A stretch of 64,000 nt of DNA from Euphorbia lathyris (Eukaryota; Streptophyta; Magnoliopsida; Malpighiales; Euphorbiaceae), in contig NC_088913.1 of the NCBI RefSeq assembly GCF_963576675.1, forward strand, positions 88,721,001 to 88,785,000. The letters are read 5' to 3'. The position numbers were made by a program, and so were the translations under genes. Shown here piece after piece: positions 54,891-64,000 of the stretch (position 1 is its first letter; every line of letters begins with the position of its first letter). Below the pieces are notes generated by a model, which saw only the letters and a program-made list of their open reading frames with translations, made no database searches and was not told the origin of the DNA.

Positions 54891-56035
54891 GGGCCTGTTT
54901 GGTTCAGTTGTTCGCTAGTGGCTGTTGCATTTGTTATTAGCTGTTTACAGTTGCAGTAAGCTGTTAGCTGTTTGTTATTAGCTGTTTAATTACTAGTGTT
55001 TGGTAAAATTATATTGAACTGTTACTGTTCGGATTTAAAATGTCTAATATGGACATGTTTTAAATTAATCAAGGATTAAATTATAAAAAGAAAAATGTGA
55101 AAAAAATCCCATAACATTTACAACTAGGAATAATTTTACTCTCAACGTCTAAAATGATGCAATTTTACTCATAACGCTGGCAGTTAAGAGCAATTTCACC
55201 TTTAACATTGACAAGTTTAATCGATTTCAGATATTATTAGAAAACATAGACATTTTATTTCTTATTCTACACCAATTGTACATATCAATAGTTCTAAAAA
55301 AGCGATTTCATATTTTTTGTGATTTAATAATAAAATTCAAAATTAATATTATAAATTCGACAAAATATTTGAAATTTTTCTATCCAACTCATACAAAAGA
55401 CAATATACTTTTTATTTTCTTAAAAAAATTTCACGTCTAGTCATATGTTTGTGATATGTTACTAATGATGATAAAATGGTGCACATATGAAGTGTAGATG
55501 ACAATATTCATGACCAATAAGACAGTTTGATAAATTATTTCTCAAATTGATTCAACTTGTCAACGTTAGGGGTAGAATTGCTTTTGGCTGCCAACGTTAG
55601 TGGTATAATTGTACCGTTTTAGATGTTAAGGGTAAAATTGCTCCTACCTATAAATATTAAGGGTATTTTTGCACGTTATCCTATTATAAAATAAAAAATG
55701 TGTTACATAAATTAATAAAAATAATCTATATAGAAAATAAAAATTTATTGAACATAACAAAATCTTGTTGTTCCGTAATTAGGTTGTAGAAATATAAATA
55801 ATGTTAAAGAATAAACATATTTTGTGGAAATAAGAAGGATAATTTTGTCAATAACAAATAACTACAAACAGCTGTTTGTGAAAAGCTCCAAATATGAGCT
55901 TTTTGTGAAACGCTACAATTTCCAGAGAAAATGCTAAACGCTGCGGTTAGATAAACCTAACCAAATGCTATATTTCATGCGGTTTAGAGTGAAACACTAA
56001 ACGCTCTTCTGAAAAGCTGAAACAAACACCCTCTA
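54891..56035. mobile_element. hAT-like MITE nested in the LTR
   Basis: The ends are inverted: GGGCCTGTTTGGTTCAG and (reverse complement) GAGGGTGTTTGTTTCAG. The interior has repeated gctgttagctgttt words near the left end and aaacgct words near the right. An 8-bp duplication could not be read with confidence. A second MITE sits inside it. Confidence 0.6.
55089..55682. mobile_element. 594-bp Mutator-type MITE nested in the hAT-like MITE
   Basis: The terminal inverted repeats AGAAAAATGTGAAAAAAA and (reverse complement) AGGATAACGTGCAAAAAT are followed by paired arms with caattttac and taacgtt words. The 9-bp duplication ATTATAAAA is at 55080-55088 and 55683-55691. Confidence 0.8.
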
Positions 56036-57484
56036 AGTGGAATTAAATATATTTTTGGATCCCTATTCAAATAAAAAAATCAGAATATACAAGTTTAAAA
56101 AATAATGGTCGAAGGGATATTGAACTGAACATATTTAATTAACTATCCTCTTAGGTTTATTTGATTGAGATATATATTATGAATATGAGTTATAAATATA
56201 AATGTTTATATGTTATTTGAAGATGAGTAATTTTAGAAGTAAAGTGTTGAAATTATTGACTGTTATGGAATTGATGGATGATTGATGTCCAGCCAGATTG
56301 ATTAATTGCAGGCTATGAAGTTTCAGTTTGGACTTTGGATATTTTGAATAAAGAAGTGTATTTTATTATAGGATTGACCCTAGTTATTACTAGGAGGATG
56401 CCCATTTTACAGATGAGACTCTACTGAATTGTTGCTAGAAAATCTGAAAAACGTGACAAAATAAATTTTTATATTTTTCGAAACTTATATAAATTTTAAA
56501 AATAATATTATCTATTTTAGATACTCAACCGGTAGGAGGAGCAGTACCTGAAAACTAGGGTTGTCAGCTAGGAGCAATTTTGGCAGTTAATTATATGTTA
56601 TGCATTTTTAATTTAGCATTGCATTCATAATAAACTATTTAATGATATTTCAATTAAAGTACTATTTTCACTTATAAAAGTGTGTTATTATTTATAAAAA
56701 TTTATACATAATTATTTGTGGCAAAATACTTGTTATGGACATGCTTCCTAGTGAGCGGCATTAGAACCTTGTGTGCACAGATACTATCAGGTTATTGGAT
56801 ATTGTATGGTTCTGACGTTATGATTTATGCAATTAGCTCGGTTAAGTTATTCTCAGGCTATAAGTTATATTGGAATTAAGTGAGATTGGGTACAAAATCT
56901 GTTGAGTTATTCTCGGTCCTCTAACCGGCTAGGTGCATGGTCGGTTGAGTTATTCTCCCCAGTCATAAGATATAAGGGAGCCTTATGGTTATATTTAAAG
57001 GATGGAAAAGTTGGGTATTGAGTTTTAGGGTCCAACACGTATTAAACCACATATCTATTTATCTATAAGACAATTGTGTGAAAAGCATACTGTGTGACTA
57101 CTTATATTATATATAATTATTATTGTGTGTTGACATCAATGTTAAATTACTCATGCATTGCATATAATTAATTCGCTACGAGAGGTTTCACTCCTTTACT
57201 TTTTCAGGTGAGAAGTTTGTTGCAGGCCACGACCTTTCTCCGGGCACCACATCTATCTTGTAATGTATGACTATTTAAGAATTATGTTAAATTTATATTC
57301 TAGACCGCAATACCAGTTTGAGGATTATATTGTGTGTTTCTTAAAGGATTTAATATTTAATTATGTTAAGGCTTTTGGGAAGGTTTATCGTATATTATAT
57401 TAAGGCTTGCTACGGGTTCCGGTAGCTTGAGCTTACTCATTCCCTAGCATCGGTCACAATCCATGGGATGGGTCATGAAAAAGT

Positions 57485-57496
57485 TGATACTAGAGC
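57485..57496 (+). promoter_or_regulatory. degenerate primer binding site (initiator tRNA-Met)
   Basis: TGATACTAGAGC followed by CTAGGTT matches the chromovirus context TGGTATCAGAGC plus CTAGGTT with three changes, at the right distance from the LTR end. Confidence 0.7.
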
Positions 57497-57646
57497 CTAG
57501 GTTAAAAATTGTATGACCTAGGATGATAGAAAATCTGGACACTGCGAAATTAGGTTTCAAATTCTTCTTTGACAGTCTTCTTATAATTAGAGTGAGCGTA
57601 CCGTAAGAGTCTGCTATTTTCTGATCCTTCTTTATTCATTCTCAGA

Positions 57647-57790
57647 ATGAGGCAATCCAGATCTCGAAGAAATCAAACAGAACCAATCATTCAACCTGTA
57701 ATAGAAAATTCCGATGATGAAATGTTTGTTCATCAAGAAAGTGGTATATTAATTAGAAGAGGAATATCGTCAAAAAAATATATATTTTGA
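57647..57790 (+). pseudogene. start of chromovirus gag
   Basis: ATG 57647 opens a basic N-terminus (MRQSRSRRNQTEPIIQPVIE) followed by an acidic DSDDE-like stretch, as in plant chromovirus gag. It stops after 47 codons, and no further gag or pol is recognised. The element is truncated at about 57775-57790. Confidence 0.6.
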
Positions 57791-58130
57791 GTGTAATATC
57801 CCTCTTTCTCCATATACTTCCTTCAAAACATCAATTGTAATATTGAACTTTCAAAATTTCCAAATAATCTCATATTTCTTTTTGCGATTGCATTCAATTA
57901 TCACTTACTTATCAATGGAAGTTGTTCGTTGTATAAATTGGGAGACACCATCTATCACATGCTTGTCATGTGCTAAAAATATATCAAATACACAAATAAT
58001 TAGTAACCTTTGATAGTTGAAGTTTCGGTTATTGAATGCAATTCGAAAAAAATGGAGGTATTAAATGCAATTTGATAAGAATATGGAGTTATTTAATACA
58101 ATATGATAAAAATATGTGGTTATTGAGTGT
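57791..58130. other. AT-rich DNA, no gene seen
   Basis: Repeated phrases of the type gttattnaatgcaat occur at 58000-58130. Nothing else is recognisable. Confidence 0.4.
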
Positions 58131-58160
58131 AACTAGCTAAAAATAAGGGATCATTTGGTT

Positions 58161-58293
58161 GTTTGAAAGCTTACCTATGACTGTAGAGGTCATGAGTTCA
58201 AATCACATGGATGGACTGGATTGAGGGTTTTCCTTTGTCTTCAATGTAATTTTTCTTTCTTTAATGTAAGTGCATTGCGCACAACTTAAAAAA
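58161..58293 (+). mobile_element. SINE with 30-bp target duplication
   Basis: This 133-bp body ends in an A-run. GAGTTCAAATCAC at about 58196 resembles a pol III B box, and TGACTGTAGAGG lies upstream. The flanks 58131-58160 and 58294-58323 are identical apart from one base, an unusually long duplication that fits LINE-type target-primed insertion. The tail contains gtaagtgcattgcgcacaac. It needs a LINE machinery in trans. Confidence 0.75.
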
Positions 58294-58346
58294 AACTAGA
58301 TAAAAATAAGGGATCATTTGGTTCTTTTGCAAGTTCGAAGACACTT

Positions 58347-58990
58347 AGGGCTCGTTTGGTTCCCGGAATAGGCTAGGAATAGAATAGCTATTCCTATCAT
58401 ATTCCTATTCCTACATTTGGTTGGTCTTTTAATCACGGAATAGTTATTCCACGGAATACCTATTCCACAAAAACAAGGAATAGTTATTCTTTAATTTTTG
58501 TAAGGAACAGTTATTCCTAACACTCATTTTTGCAATTTACAATCCTACCATCCACTTAAATTCATATTATTCTATTAATATAAAGTGGCGACATTAAAGA
58601 AATATTCTTTGTTTTTGTTGTTTTTCGAGTTTTTACTTATATGAACGTGAATAATTATTTTACGGGTTTTTTTTTTGTGTTTTTACTATTCTCCACCTCT
58701 TTTCCTTTTTCCTTTTTACAATTTTTTCATTTTTCGTGTTTTTACCATTTTTCGTTTTTAATATTTTTTGTATTTTTTTCCGTCTTTCATGGTTTACATT
58801 TTTCTATTTTTATAAAGTTTTCTAAAATAATATATACTAAATATTTGAATAATTTATAGTAATAAATAAAATTTTAAAATAAATAAAAAATTACATTTGA
58901 AGGCAATATTGTCTTTTAAATAAAAAAAAGTATATACTCTATTTTATCTTATTCCACCAACCAAACATAGGAATAACTATTCCAAACACT
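58347..58990. repeat. MITE-like element rich in 'ggaatag/ctattcc'
   Basis: The left end GGCTCGTTTGGTTCCCGGAA and the right end, read in reverse, AGTGTTTGGAATAG flank inverted ggaatagttattcc blocks. The interior is AT-rich with a chance ORF at 58641-58859. The target duplication is not clear. Confidence 0.55.
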
Positions 58991-59714
58991 ATATATATAC
59001 CCCTATGTTGCATATTTCGGTCATCCCATTCTTAGAGAAGAAAATTTCTTCATGTCTCTCATTCGATAAATCACTTTTTCTGTTCCATTCGTTTCTTAGT
59101 TCGTGTGGATACCGTTAAAGGCAATCTACATTTGGTTACTATTTGGCTGATTACTAACGTTTTAGTGTTGGTTTTGTTTGTGCTCGTGATTGACGATGAT
59201 ATCCTCGTGGACACTTCGTTTGCAACGGTAGATCGTTCATCAACAAAAGTACATATGTTTAAATCCCTCTTTATATGTAATAACGATTAACGGATCTTGG
59301 GAAAAAGGGAAATAGATAAAATAGATACAATTTTATATTTCCACTGTGCCTAGGCTTCTGTATTTTCCTTCAATATCCACGTGAACGGGCACTCGACGAC
59401 GTACCCCTTGATGCTCAGTCGAGACAGCTTTTGCATGGTCCCATTCCATGTAGCAGTATGTCCCTACGGAGCCACACGCACCTACCAAATGCCAAAAAGA
59501 GAGGTAAGTATTCCAACTAGTGAATTACTCTTTTAGACTAACTACTATTTTTCTACGTACCTGCCCCCAGGTCAAAGCAGCTAGATGGCACCTGACACCA
59601 TCAGTGGTAAAGGTCTCCGCCCAGGTCTAGTTAGACCTAAGGTAGCCACCTAGAATAAGAGGAGCAGCAACACAGTTGCTCAATGATGGGAAGAGATCTA
59701 ACTAACGGTCTTTT
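58991..59714. other. unassigned DNA, possible LTR remnant
   Basis: No gene is supported. The phrase GTTCGTGTGGATACCGTTAA at 59099 has the feel of a copia LTR leader, but no boundary was found. 59390-59700 is GC-richer and not recognised. Confidence 0.35.
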
Positions 59715-60565
59715 CTCACAACTAAGGGATAAGTGTACCCTGTCATATCAAGTAATAAATCTGGTTAAGTCCGGGTATCGAATCCATGGGATTTATACCT
59801 ACAAATATTTAACTACTCGGTTATATACATTATCTAGGCGGTGAATACTTTAGCTTTGGGTTTGGATGAAAACTATAATTACTCCTAAACTATGGGTGAA
59901 ACAAATATGTATAGTTCAAACTCTAATGAAGTCATACAGGTAATGATAAGTCACAATACACGACAAACAATATTTCAAAATATATACGATTAATAATTTA
60001 CTCTTGCAAAGATGATTATCTATAAACCGAACAACTCTGTGAGGTTCTTAGAACGTGATTCCCCCTTAAGGTGACTCTAATTCTTAGGTTCAGAAAATAG
60101 GGCCCATAAGTTCTGTGGCTTGTCAATTTCTATGGTTTTCGGATTGTCAACTCCGATAAGGCAACACCTATATGAATCCTAATAGATTTCGGAGCTCGTA
60201 AACGACCTACACAATAATCAATTATGAGTATCAAAGCAAGTAATAAACATCAATACGTATAGTGAAACTGAAATTGTAAAGCATATATTATAACTGTGGA
60301 GCGCATAAATGCGGAATACAACCAAGTCTAACACATAGGAAGAGTACAAGCTTATTAACAAGTAAAAAGGGAAGAATAACCGGCTCTTAGAACTAGCTAA
60401 CCGGACTCAAGGTCGTTGCTTAAGACTTAGAGGTGGAAATCTCGAGCTTGGGGAATGAGGATGAGACGAAACTTCGATGGAGTAACGGAAGGATTACACA
60501 AGCTCTCAAGGTGATAGAGTTTTATTACACAAAATATAGATGCCTAAATGAGTGCTAAGCACTCC

Positions 60566-60573
60566 TATTTATA
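60566..60573 (-). promoter_or_regulatory. TATA box of diverged family-C LTR
   Basis: The minus strand reads TATAAATAGGAG. The first dyad begins 78 bp upstream. Confidence 0.6.
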
Positions 60574-60650
60574 CACAAATCAAGCTCGGGGCATAATCGT
60601 AAGTACAGAGATCTTTGGGATAGTTCACATTTTCTGTTGATTTTTCAGAC

Positions 60651-60965
60651 CACACTCTGCGTGGAGGTGATTACGCTCCTCATAGAATAAGGTTTCTTTA
60701 TTTGTTGTAGAGTTCACATACTCAAAGACTGGATACCCACGTGTTGACCTAATCCATGCTCCGCGTGGAGCTGGCCAAGCTCCACGTGGATGAGCTCTTG
60801 GAGTTTATCAATAATTTCTCAATGTTCCAAGCTCCACGTGGGAAATGTTACGCTCCGCATGGGCTGATGTTGACTTAGGGCAAGAATAAGGTTGAGTTCT
60901 GTAATTCAGTGGGCGTCACGTGAAGACTTGCCAAACTCCGTGTGGAATGTGGCACGCTCCGCATG
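60651..60965. repeat. paired 13-bp dyads with a changed, G-box-like motif
   Basis: Pairs start at 60651 and 60672, 60755 and 60776, 60828 and 60849, 60932 and 60953, all exactly 21 bp apart. Successive pairs are 104, 73 and 104 bp apart. Typical members are CATGCTCCGCGTG, CAAGCTCCACGTG and TACGCTCCGCATG. Two include CCACGTGG, a perfect G-box. The motif core differs from the 25.7-kb LTR (CTCC instead of CCCC) but the spacing is kept. Confidence 0.88.
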
Positions 60966-61235
60966 GGAGTTAGAATGTTGGCCATTTTTCATCATCCTTT
61001 GTGTCTCGTGCTTTTATCCCGAACCTGCAAAACATAACTACAAACACCGAGATTACTTGATTCTTTATTTCTCTAAAATATTATTAAAGAGGATGAAAAA
61101 TTAACAAAAGTACATATTTTATTACTATTATTATATTATGTAATCAAAACACAATTACTTTTGTAATTAAACCTAATTATTAGCTTAAAATAAACCGTAA
61201 ATCACGCTAAAAATATAGGGACAAAACGTCCCTAT

Positions 61236-62029
61236 TGTTGAAACACCTTTCCGCATGATTTTGATTTGATAAAATTATTTAAGTTAATCCTATGATTAAG
61301 ACAATTAAATTTAAGTGCTTTGATTTAATTGTACTAATGTGTTTGTTCAATGATGAGTATACTAATAAATGAGAACAGGAATAAAAAGTAAGACAGAACG
61401 AAGTCAGCATGAGCCACAGAAGCTGAGTAGAACACAACTCAGCATCATAGAAGAAAAGTCTTCTTCAGAACAAACGCTTGAAGGCGAAGCTGACCGAAGA
61501 AGCTGAGTATGATGTTACTCAGTCTCTCATAAAGATAAAGATCGAAGGCAACGTCAATTAAGTCAAACTGAGTGTTTCGTCAGAACATCACCAATGATCC
61601 GTTAACTAGAAGACAAAATTCGACAAAGGTCTGCAACAATTCAGAAGCCTCAGAAATATGACCAAGGACCTTTTCAAGACACATGGATCACCTGGCATTT
61701 AGCAAGAAGCCAAACCTGGCACAAGAAGACGAAATTGGCAAGCCTGATGCCTGCTAAATTCAGACTACAGGATTGGCCTGCAAAATCTGAATGCTGACCT
61801 ATCAATGACGAAAGAAGACCGTTTGAATTCAACGGATAAGTCTGAATTCAAATCATTGGAGCTTCACATTTTTCTATAAAAGGACAAGTTCATCACTTGG
61901 ATCCTTTCCCAAAATACAAAAAAGAAAAGACAGAAAAGTAAATCTACACAAGAGTGAAAATCCAAAAGAGAAGCTGTCTAATTAGAAAAAGCATATTCTT
62001 ACACCCAAATCCAACCTCTGTGTAAAAGC
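61236..62029 (+). mobile_element. SIRE-type LTR, 5' part
   Basis: It starts TGTTGAAACACC, and the first roughly 150 bp match the outer end of the LTRs at 11291 and 20154 (tactaatgtgtttgttcaatg); the rest is diverged. A TATA box is at 61875-61882. It is interrupted at 62030 by an Athila LTR, so the remainder lies beyond that element. Confidence 0.8.
61875..61882 (+). promoter_or_regulatory. TATA box of SIRE-type LTR
   Basis: TATAAAAG followed by GACAAG lies about 640 bp into the LTR, comparable to the position in the other SIRE-type LTRs. Confidence 0.55.
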
Positions 62030-62359
62030 TGTTAAGCCCAAAATATACCTAAAATATCATTAATAATTACCTCAATATTGCTACGAATTTATGCTATTTA
62101 TACCTGTTTAGAATACTTTTACTCTCGAATATGTTTCTTTCATGCAAGGTACCTAAATATTTGGTAAAATCCAAATAAGAGTGAAAAAGGATCAAAAACA
62201 GAAGAAAAACCCTACAAAAGGAGTCGAAGACGACGAAGATTAATAACACCAAATCGAGGACGAGAACAAAAGCCGAAGAAGTGAAAAACGTTCTGTGCCA
62301 CGACACGCGTTCTTCACCTTCTCCTTCCCTTCGTTCGAAGACAAAATAAATGCTCCCCC

Positions 62360-62375
62360 ATTCTCGGCCGAGAAT
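62360..62375. repeat. 16-bp perfect palindrome in U3
   Basis: ATTCTCGGCCGAGAAT is an exact palindrome. The half site ATTCTCGGTA follows at 62380 and is also present in the other family-B LTRs (near 158 and 9905). It lies about 155 bp upstream of the TATA box. Confidence 0.8.
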
Positions 62376-62530
62376 TTACATTCTCGGTAAGATCAGAAAT
62401 TCTGTATAAGCCATTTGCACACTTTCGTTTTCGATAAAACGCGTTCGTTCGGGTGAATAGAAACGTCCCTTCTCTGAGGATACGATCCTTCACAACGGAC
62501 ACGACACTTCAACCACGAATCTTCAACATC

Positions 62531-62538
62531 TATAAATA
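62531..62538 (+). promoter_or_regulatory. TATA box of the right-edge Athila LTR
   Basis: TATAAATA is followed by AAGAGTTG, 501 bp into the LTR. Confidence 0.62.
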
Positions 62539-63498
62539 AAGAGTTGATGGAGAGTTGAAAGGAGATATATGTAGAAGAAAGAGATTAGTATAGAATTTAT
62601 GCAGAAATTCCGAGTCAAGTGATTCAAAATTTAGATTTCATTTATGTTCAAAGCAATATGATGTACACATATTGTTTACTCAATAATAACAAACATAGTA
62701 GCGTTTAGACATTGTTCAAATTTAGTTTACATTTTGGTAGTAGATAGACCAGTCTCTATTCCGAAGATTCAATGAGAAGATTGAGTAGAGAATCCGCCCT
62801 GAGTCTGACAAACTCTAACGAAACCCAAGTAAAGGATTGACAACTCGTTCACTTGCACGTCGTCGAATGTTTTCATGCTCCTTGTTCTCTGTAAACTTGT
62901 ATCAATTTATATTTCATCTAATAAAGTTCGTTCTATTCGATAGATTTTTATACAACACTTTGGTAAAGGATTCGAAGTGGATTGCTGGTGTTTTCATTAA
63001 AACGTAGTTTAATTCAAAATTTTTACAAGGAAACTTTGTTGAACAACTTAGACAAATTTCTATCTCGAAAGAGTTTTAATTTGGTTAAGGTAGCGATCTA
63101 ACCCGACTGTAGGAGGGTTGACTACAGTTCAAAGCCTAAAAATTAGAGGTTCCGTCATTTATTTCATCGTTATAATTTATACAAAGTTTAAAGTTGTTTT
63201 CTTTGCTTAATGCAAACGAATATATTTGTTTACTTTTCTAAAAAGTACTATACGTTCCTATCTTGCAAATTCACTCCTAAATCAGAAGTATTTTCTAACA
63301 TTTTCATACTCTAATATAATTCTCATTCTAGCAATTTCAAACCAAATCCGATTTAACGATTTTCCTTATTATAAATCTCAAAAGTATATTTAACCAGTTC
63401 AAAATAAGTTTTTGTTAAAAAACATTCCCTGTGGGATCAATATCTTTTATTACTACAAGCGTATACCGTGCACTTGCGGAAATCGCTCAACAAGTTTT

Positions 63499-63515
63499 TG
63501 GCGCCGTTGCCGGGG
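63499..63515 (+). promoter_or_regulatory. primer binding site (tRNA-Asp), perfect
   Basis: TGGCGCCGTTGCCGGGG is an exact complement of the 3' end of plant tRNA-Asp(GUC) including CCA, six bases after the LTR. The perfect match suggests a recent insertion. Confidence 0.92.
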
Positions 63516-63683
63516 AACGCCAAAATTTTTGACAAAAATTTAGATTTTTCGTATTTTATTTTGAATCTAGGTTTATTTGTACTTATTCAAACTTTTATAT
63601 TTTATTTATTTCAAATTACTAACATATTTATTTTTCAAATTCTCTTTTGAAGGTAGTTTCGGTTCGTGCGAAATTTCAAGTTC

Positions 63684-64000
63684 ATGTGCAGTTCTCGAAG
63701 TTCGGGCACATCACCAGAGCCTATTGACCCAGAAATTGAAAGGACTCTTAAAAAGAACAAGAGAGACAACAAAAACAAAAACAAAAAAAAGACCCGAATA
63801 AAAACCAGAGTTACCGAGCCAGAAATTATAGCTACACTCATGGATTACGCTAGGCCAGGAGTGGCCGGTGTAACAAATAGTATAGTTAGACCCCAAATTA
63901 ATGCACACCATTTTGAAATTAAGCCAGCATTGCTTAATATGTTGCAAAATAGCGTAACATTTTACGGGTTACCTAACGAAAATCCTAACACCCATTTGAC
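63684..64000 (+). CDS. Athila-type gag, N-terminal part (open at window edge)
   Basis: ATG 63684 (MCSSRSSGTSPEPIDPEIER) opens a frame with no stop up to base 64000. It has a Lys/Asn-rich linker, then LMDYARPGVAGVTNSIVRPQ and VTFYGLPNENPNTHL. It is clearly homologous to the element B gag starting at 8382, in the same position relative to LTR and primer site. Gag forms the virus-like particle. The frame is undamaged as far as visible. The rest of the element lies outside the window. Confidence 0.92.
   Translation, partial: MCSSRSSGTSPEPIDPEIERTLKKNKRDNKNKNKKKTRIKTRVTEPEIIATLMDYARPGVAGVTNSIVRPQINAHHFEIKPALLNMLQNSVTFYGLPNENPNTHL

Larger units (their letters stand above)
54033..57479 (+). mobile_element. 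long chromovirus-type 5' LTR
   Basis: It starts TGTAATACCCC and ends near GGGATGGGTCATGAAA, just before a primer site of the initiator tRNA-Met type. Subtracting the hAT-like MITE at 54891-56035 leaves about 2.3 kb. Length, ends and primer site fit Tekay/Del-type chromoviruses. The terminal CA has become AA. Its left end also serves as the target duplication of LINE 3. Confidence 0.72.
59715..61235 (-). mobile_element. diverged family-C LTR
   Basis: It shares the U5 leader (atatcaagtaataa, gggtatcgaatccatggg) and the U3 start (TCCCTAT... aaatcacgcta) with the LTR at 24700-26354. It carries its own dyad array at 60651-60965 and a TATA box at 60566-60573. The outer two bases are lost where the SIRE-type LTR begins at 61236. 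The left limit is approximate. Confidence 0.78.
62030..63492 (+). mobile_element. complete Athila-type 5' LTR (family B)
   Basis: This 1463-bp LTR runs from TGTTAAGCCC to GAAATCGCTCAACA, next to a perfect primer site. Its first 100 bp match the LTR ending at 371 and its last 150 bp match those of element B, but the middle U3 is different. A 16-bp palindrome ATTCTCGGCCGAGAAT lies at 62360-62375 and a TATA box at 62531-62538. It interrupts a SIRE-type LTR. Confidence 0.92.

Noticed and set aside
58641..58859. 72-residue Phe/Ser-rich ORF
   Set aside because: It comes from a T-rich stretch in a MITE-like element and is most likely chance.

Overview
This window is nuclear DNA from a flowering plant, most likely a eudicot, and it comes from a gene-poor region rich in transposable elements. 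The evidence is a dense nest of plant-specific retroelements: Athila-type Ty3/gypsy elements with tRNA-Asp primer sites, a SIRE-type Ty1/copia element with an envelope-like third ORF, a long-LTR chromovirus start, three L1-type LINEs, one SINE and several Mutator-type MITEs. I found no rRNA, no intact tRNA, no CRISPR array and no bacterial-style operon. The only possible host genes are two short related ORFs at 40.6 and 45.8 kb.

Layout. 1-2555: an Athila LTR on the minus strand cut by the window edge, then the 3' end and LTR of a plus-strand Athila-like element. 2556-22927: a decayed minus-strand Athila-like element ('A': pol, gag, primer site, 5' LTR). It is split by a second, internally deleted Athila element ('B', 5745-9961) and by a complete SIRE-type copia element (11291-21506, 5-bp target duplication ACCAT). 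22933-24082: part of another SIRE-type third ORF. 24083-31196: an Athila/Tat-like family ('C'), with an inverted LTR fragment, an LTR, 3' internal DNA and an integrase remnant; a 2.3-kb solo LTR with duplication CGTGC is nested inside. 31197-37573: AT-rich foldback and MITE-like DNA. 37574-39451: a 5'-truncated LINE with a chimeric 5' end. 39452-46808: palindromic and Mutator-type MITEs, a LINE nested in one of them, and the two small ORFs. 46809-54041: a near-full-length LINE with a solo LTR inside its reverse transcriptase. 54033-57790: a long chromovirus LTR with nested MITEs and the start of gag. 57791-59714: a SINE, a MITE and unassigned DNA. 59715-64000: a diverged C-family LTR, the start of a SIRE-type LTR, and a young-looking Athila element (LTR, perfect primer site, open gag) running off the right edge.

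Insertion order can be read from the nesting. In region A, the SIRE element and B both landed in A. In region C, the solo LTR landed in C. In LINE 3, the solo LTR landed in the LINE. Most coding regions carry stops, often of the CGA-to-TGA or CAG-to-TAG kind expected from deamination of methylated cytosine.

The most unusual structure is in the C-family DNA. A 13-bp CG-rich dyad (consensus TACGCCCCGCGTA) occurs in pairs whose copies start 20-21 bp apart, and the pairs recur 72-73, 93 or 104-105 bp apart. The array lies just upstream of the LTR TATA box and recurs in the element's 3' internal region. A diverged LTR at 60.6 kb keeps the spacing with a changed motif, and an unrelated LTR at 1.24 kb has four copies of a different palindrome, again 20-21 bp apart. 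Removing the nested solo LTR at 27993-30309 restores a broken pair to exactly 21 bp. I read these as phased protein-binding or enhancer arrays of LTR promoters. That function is inferred, but the spacing is directly visible.
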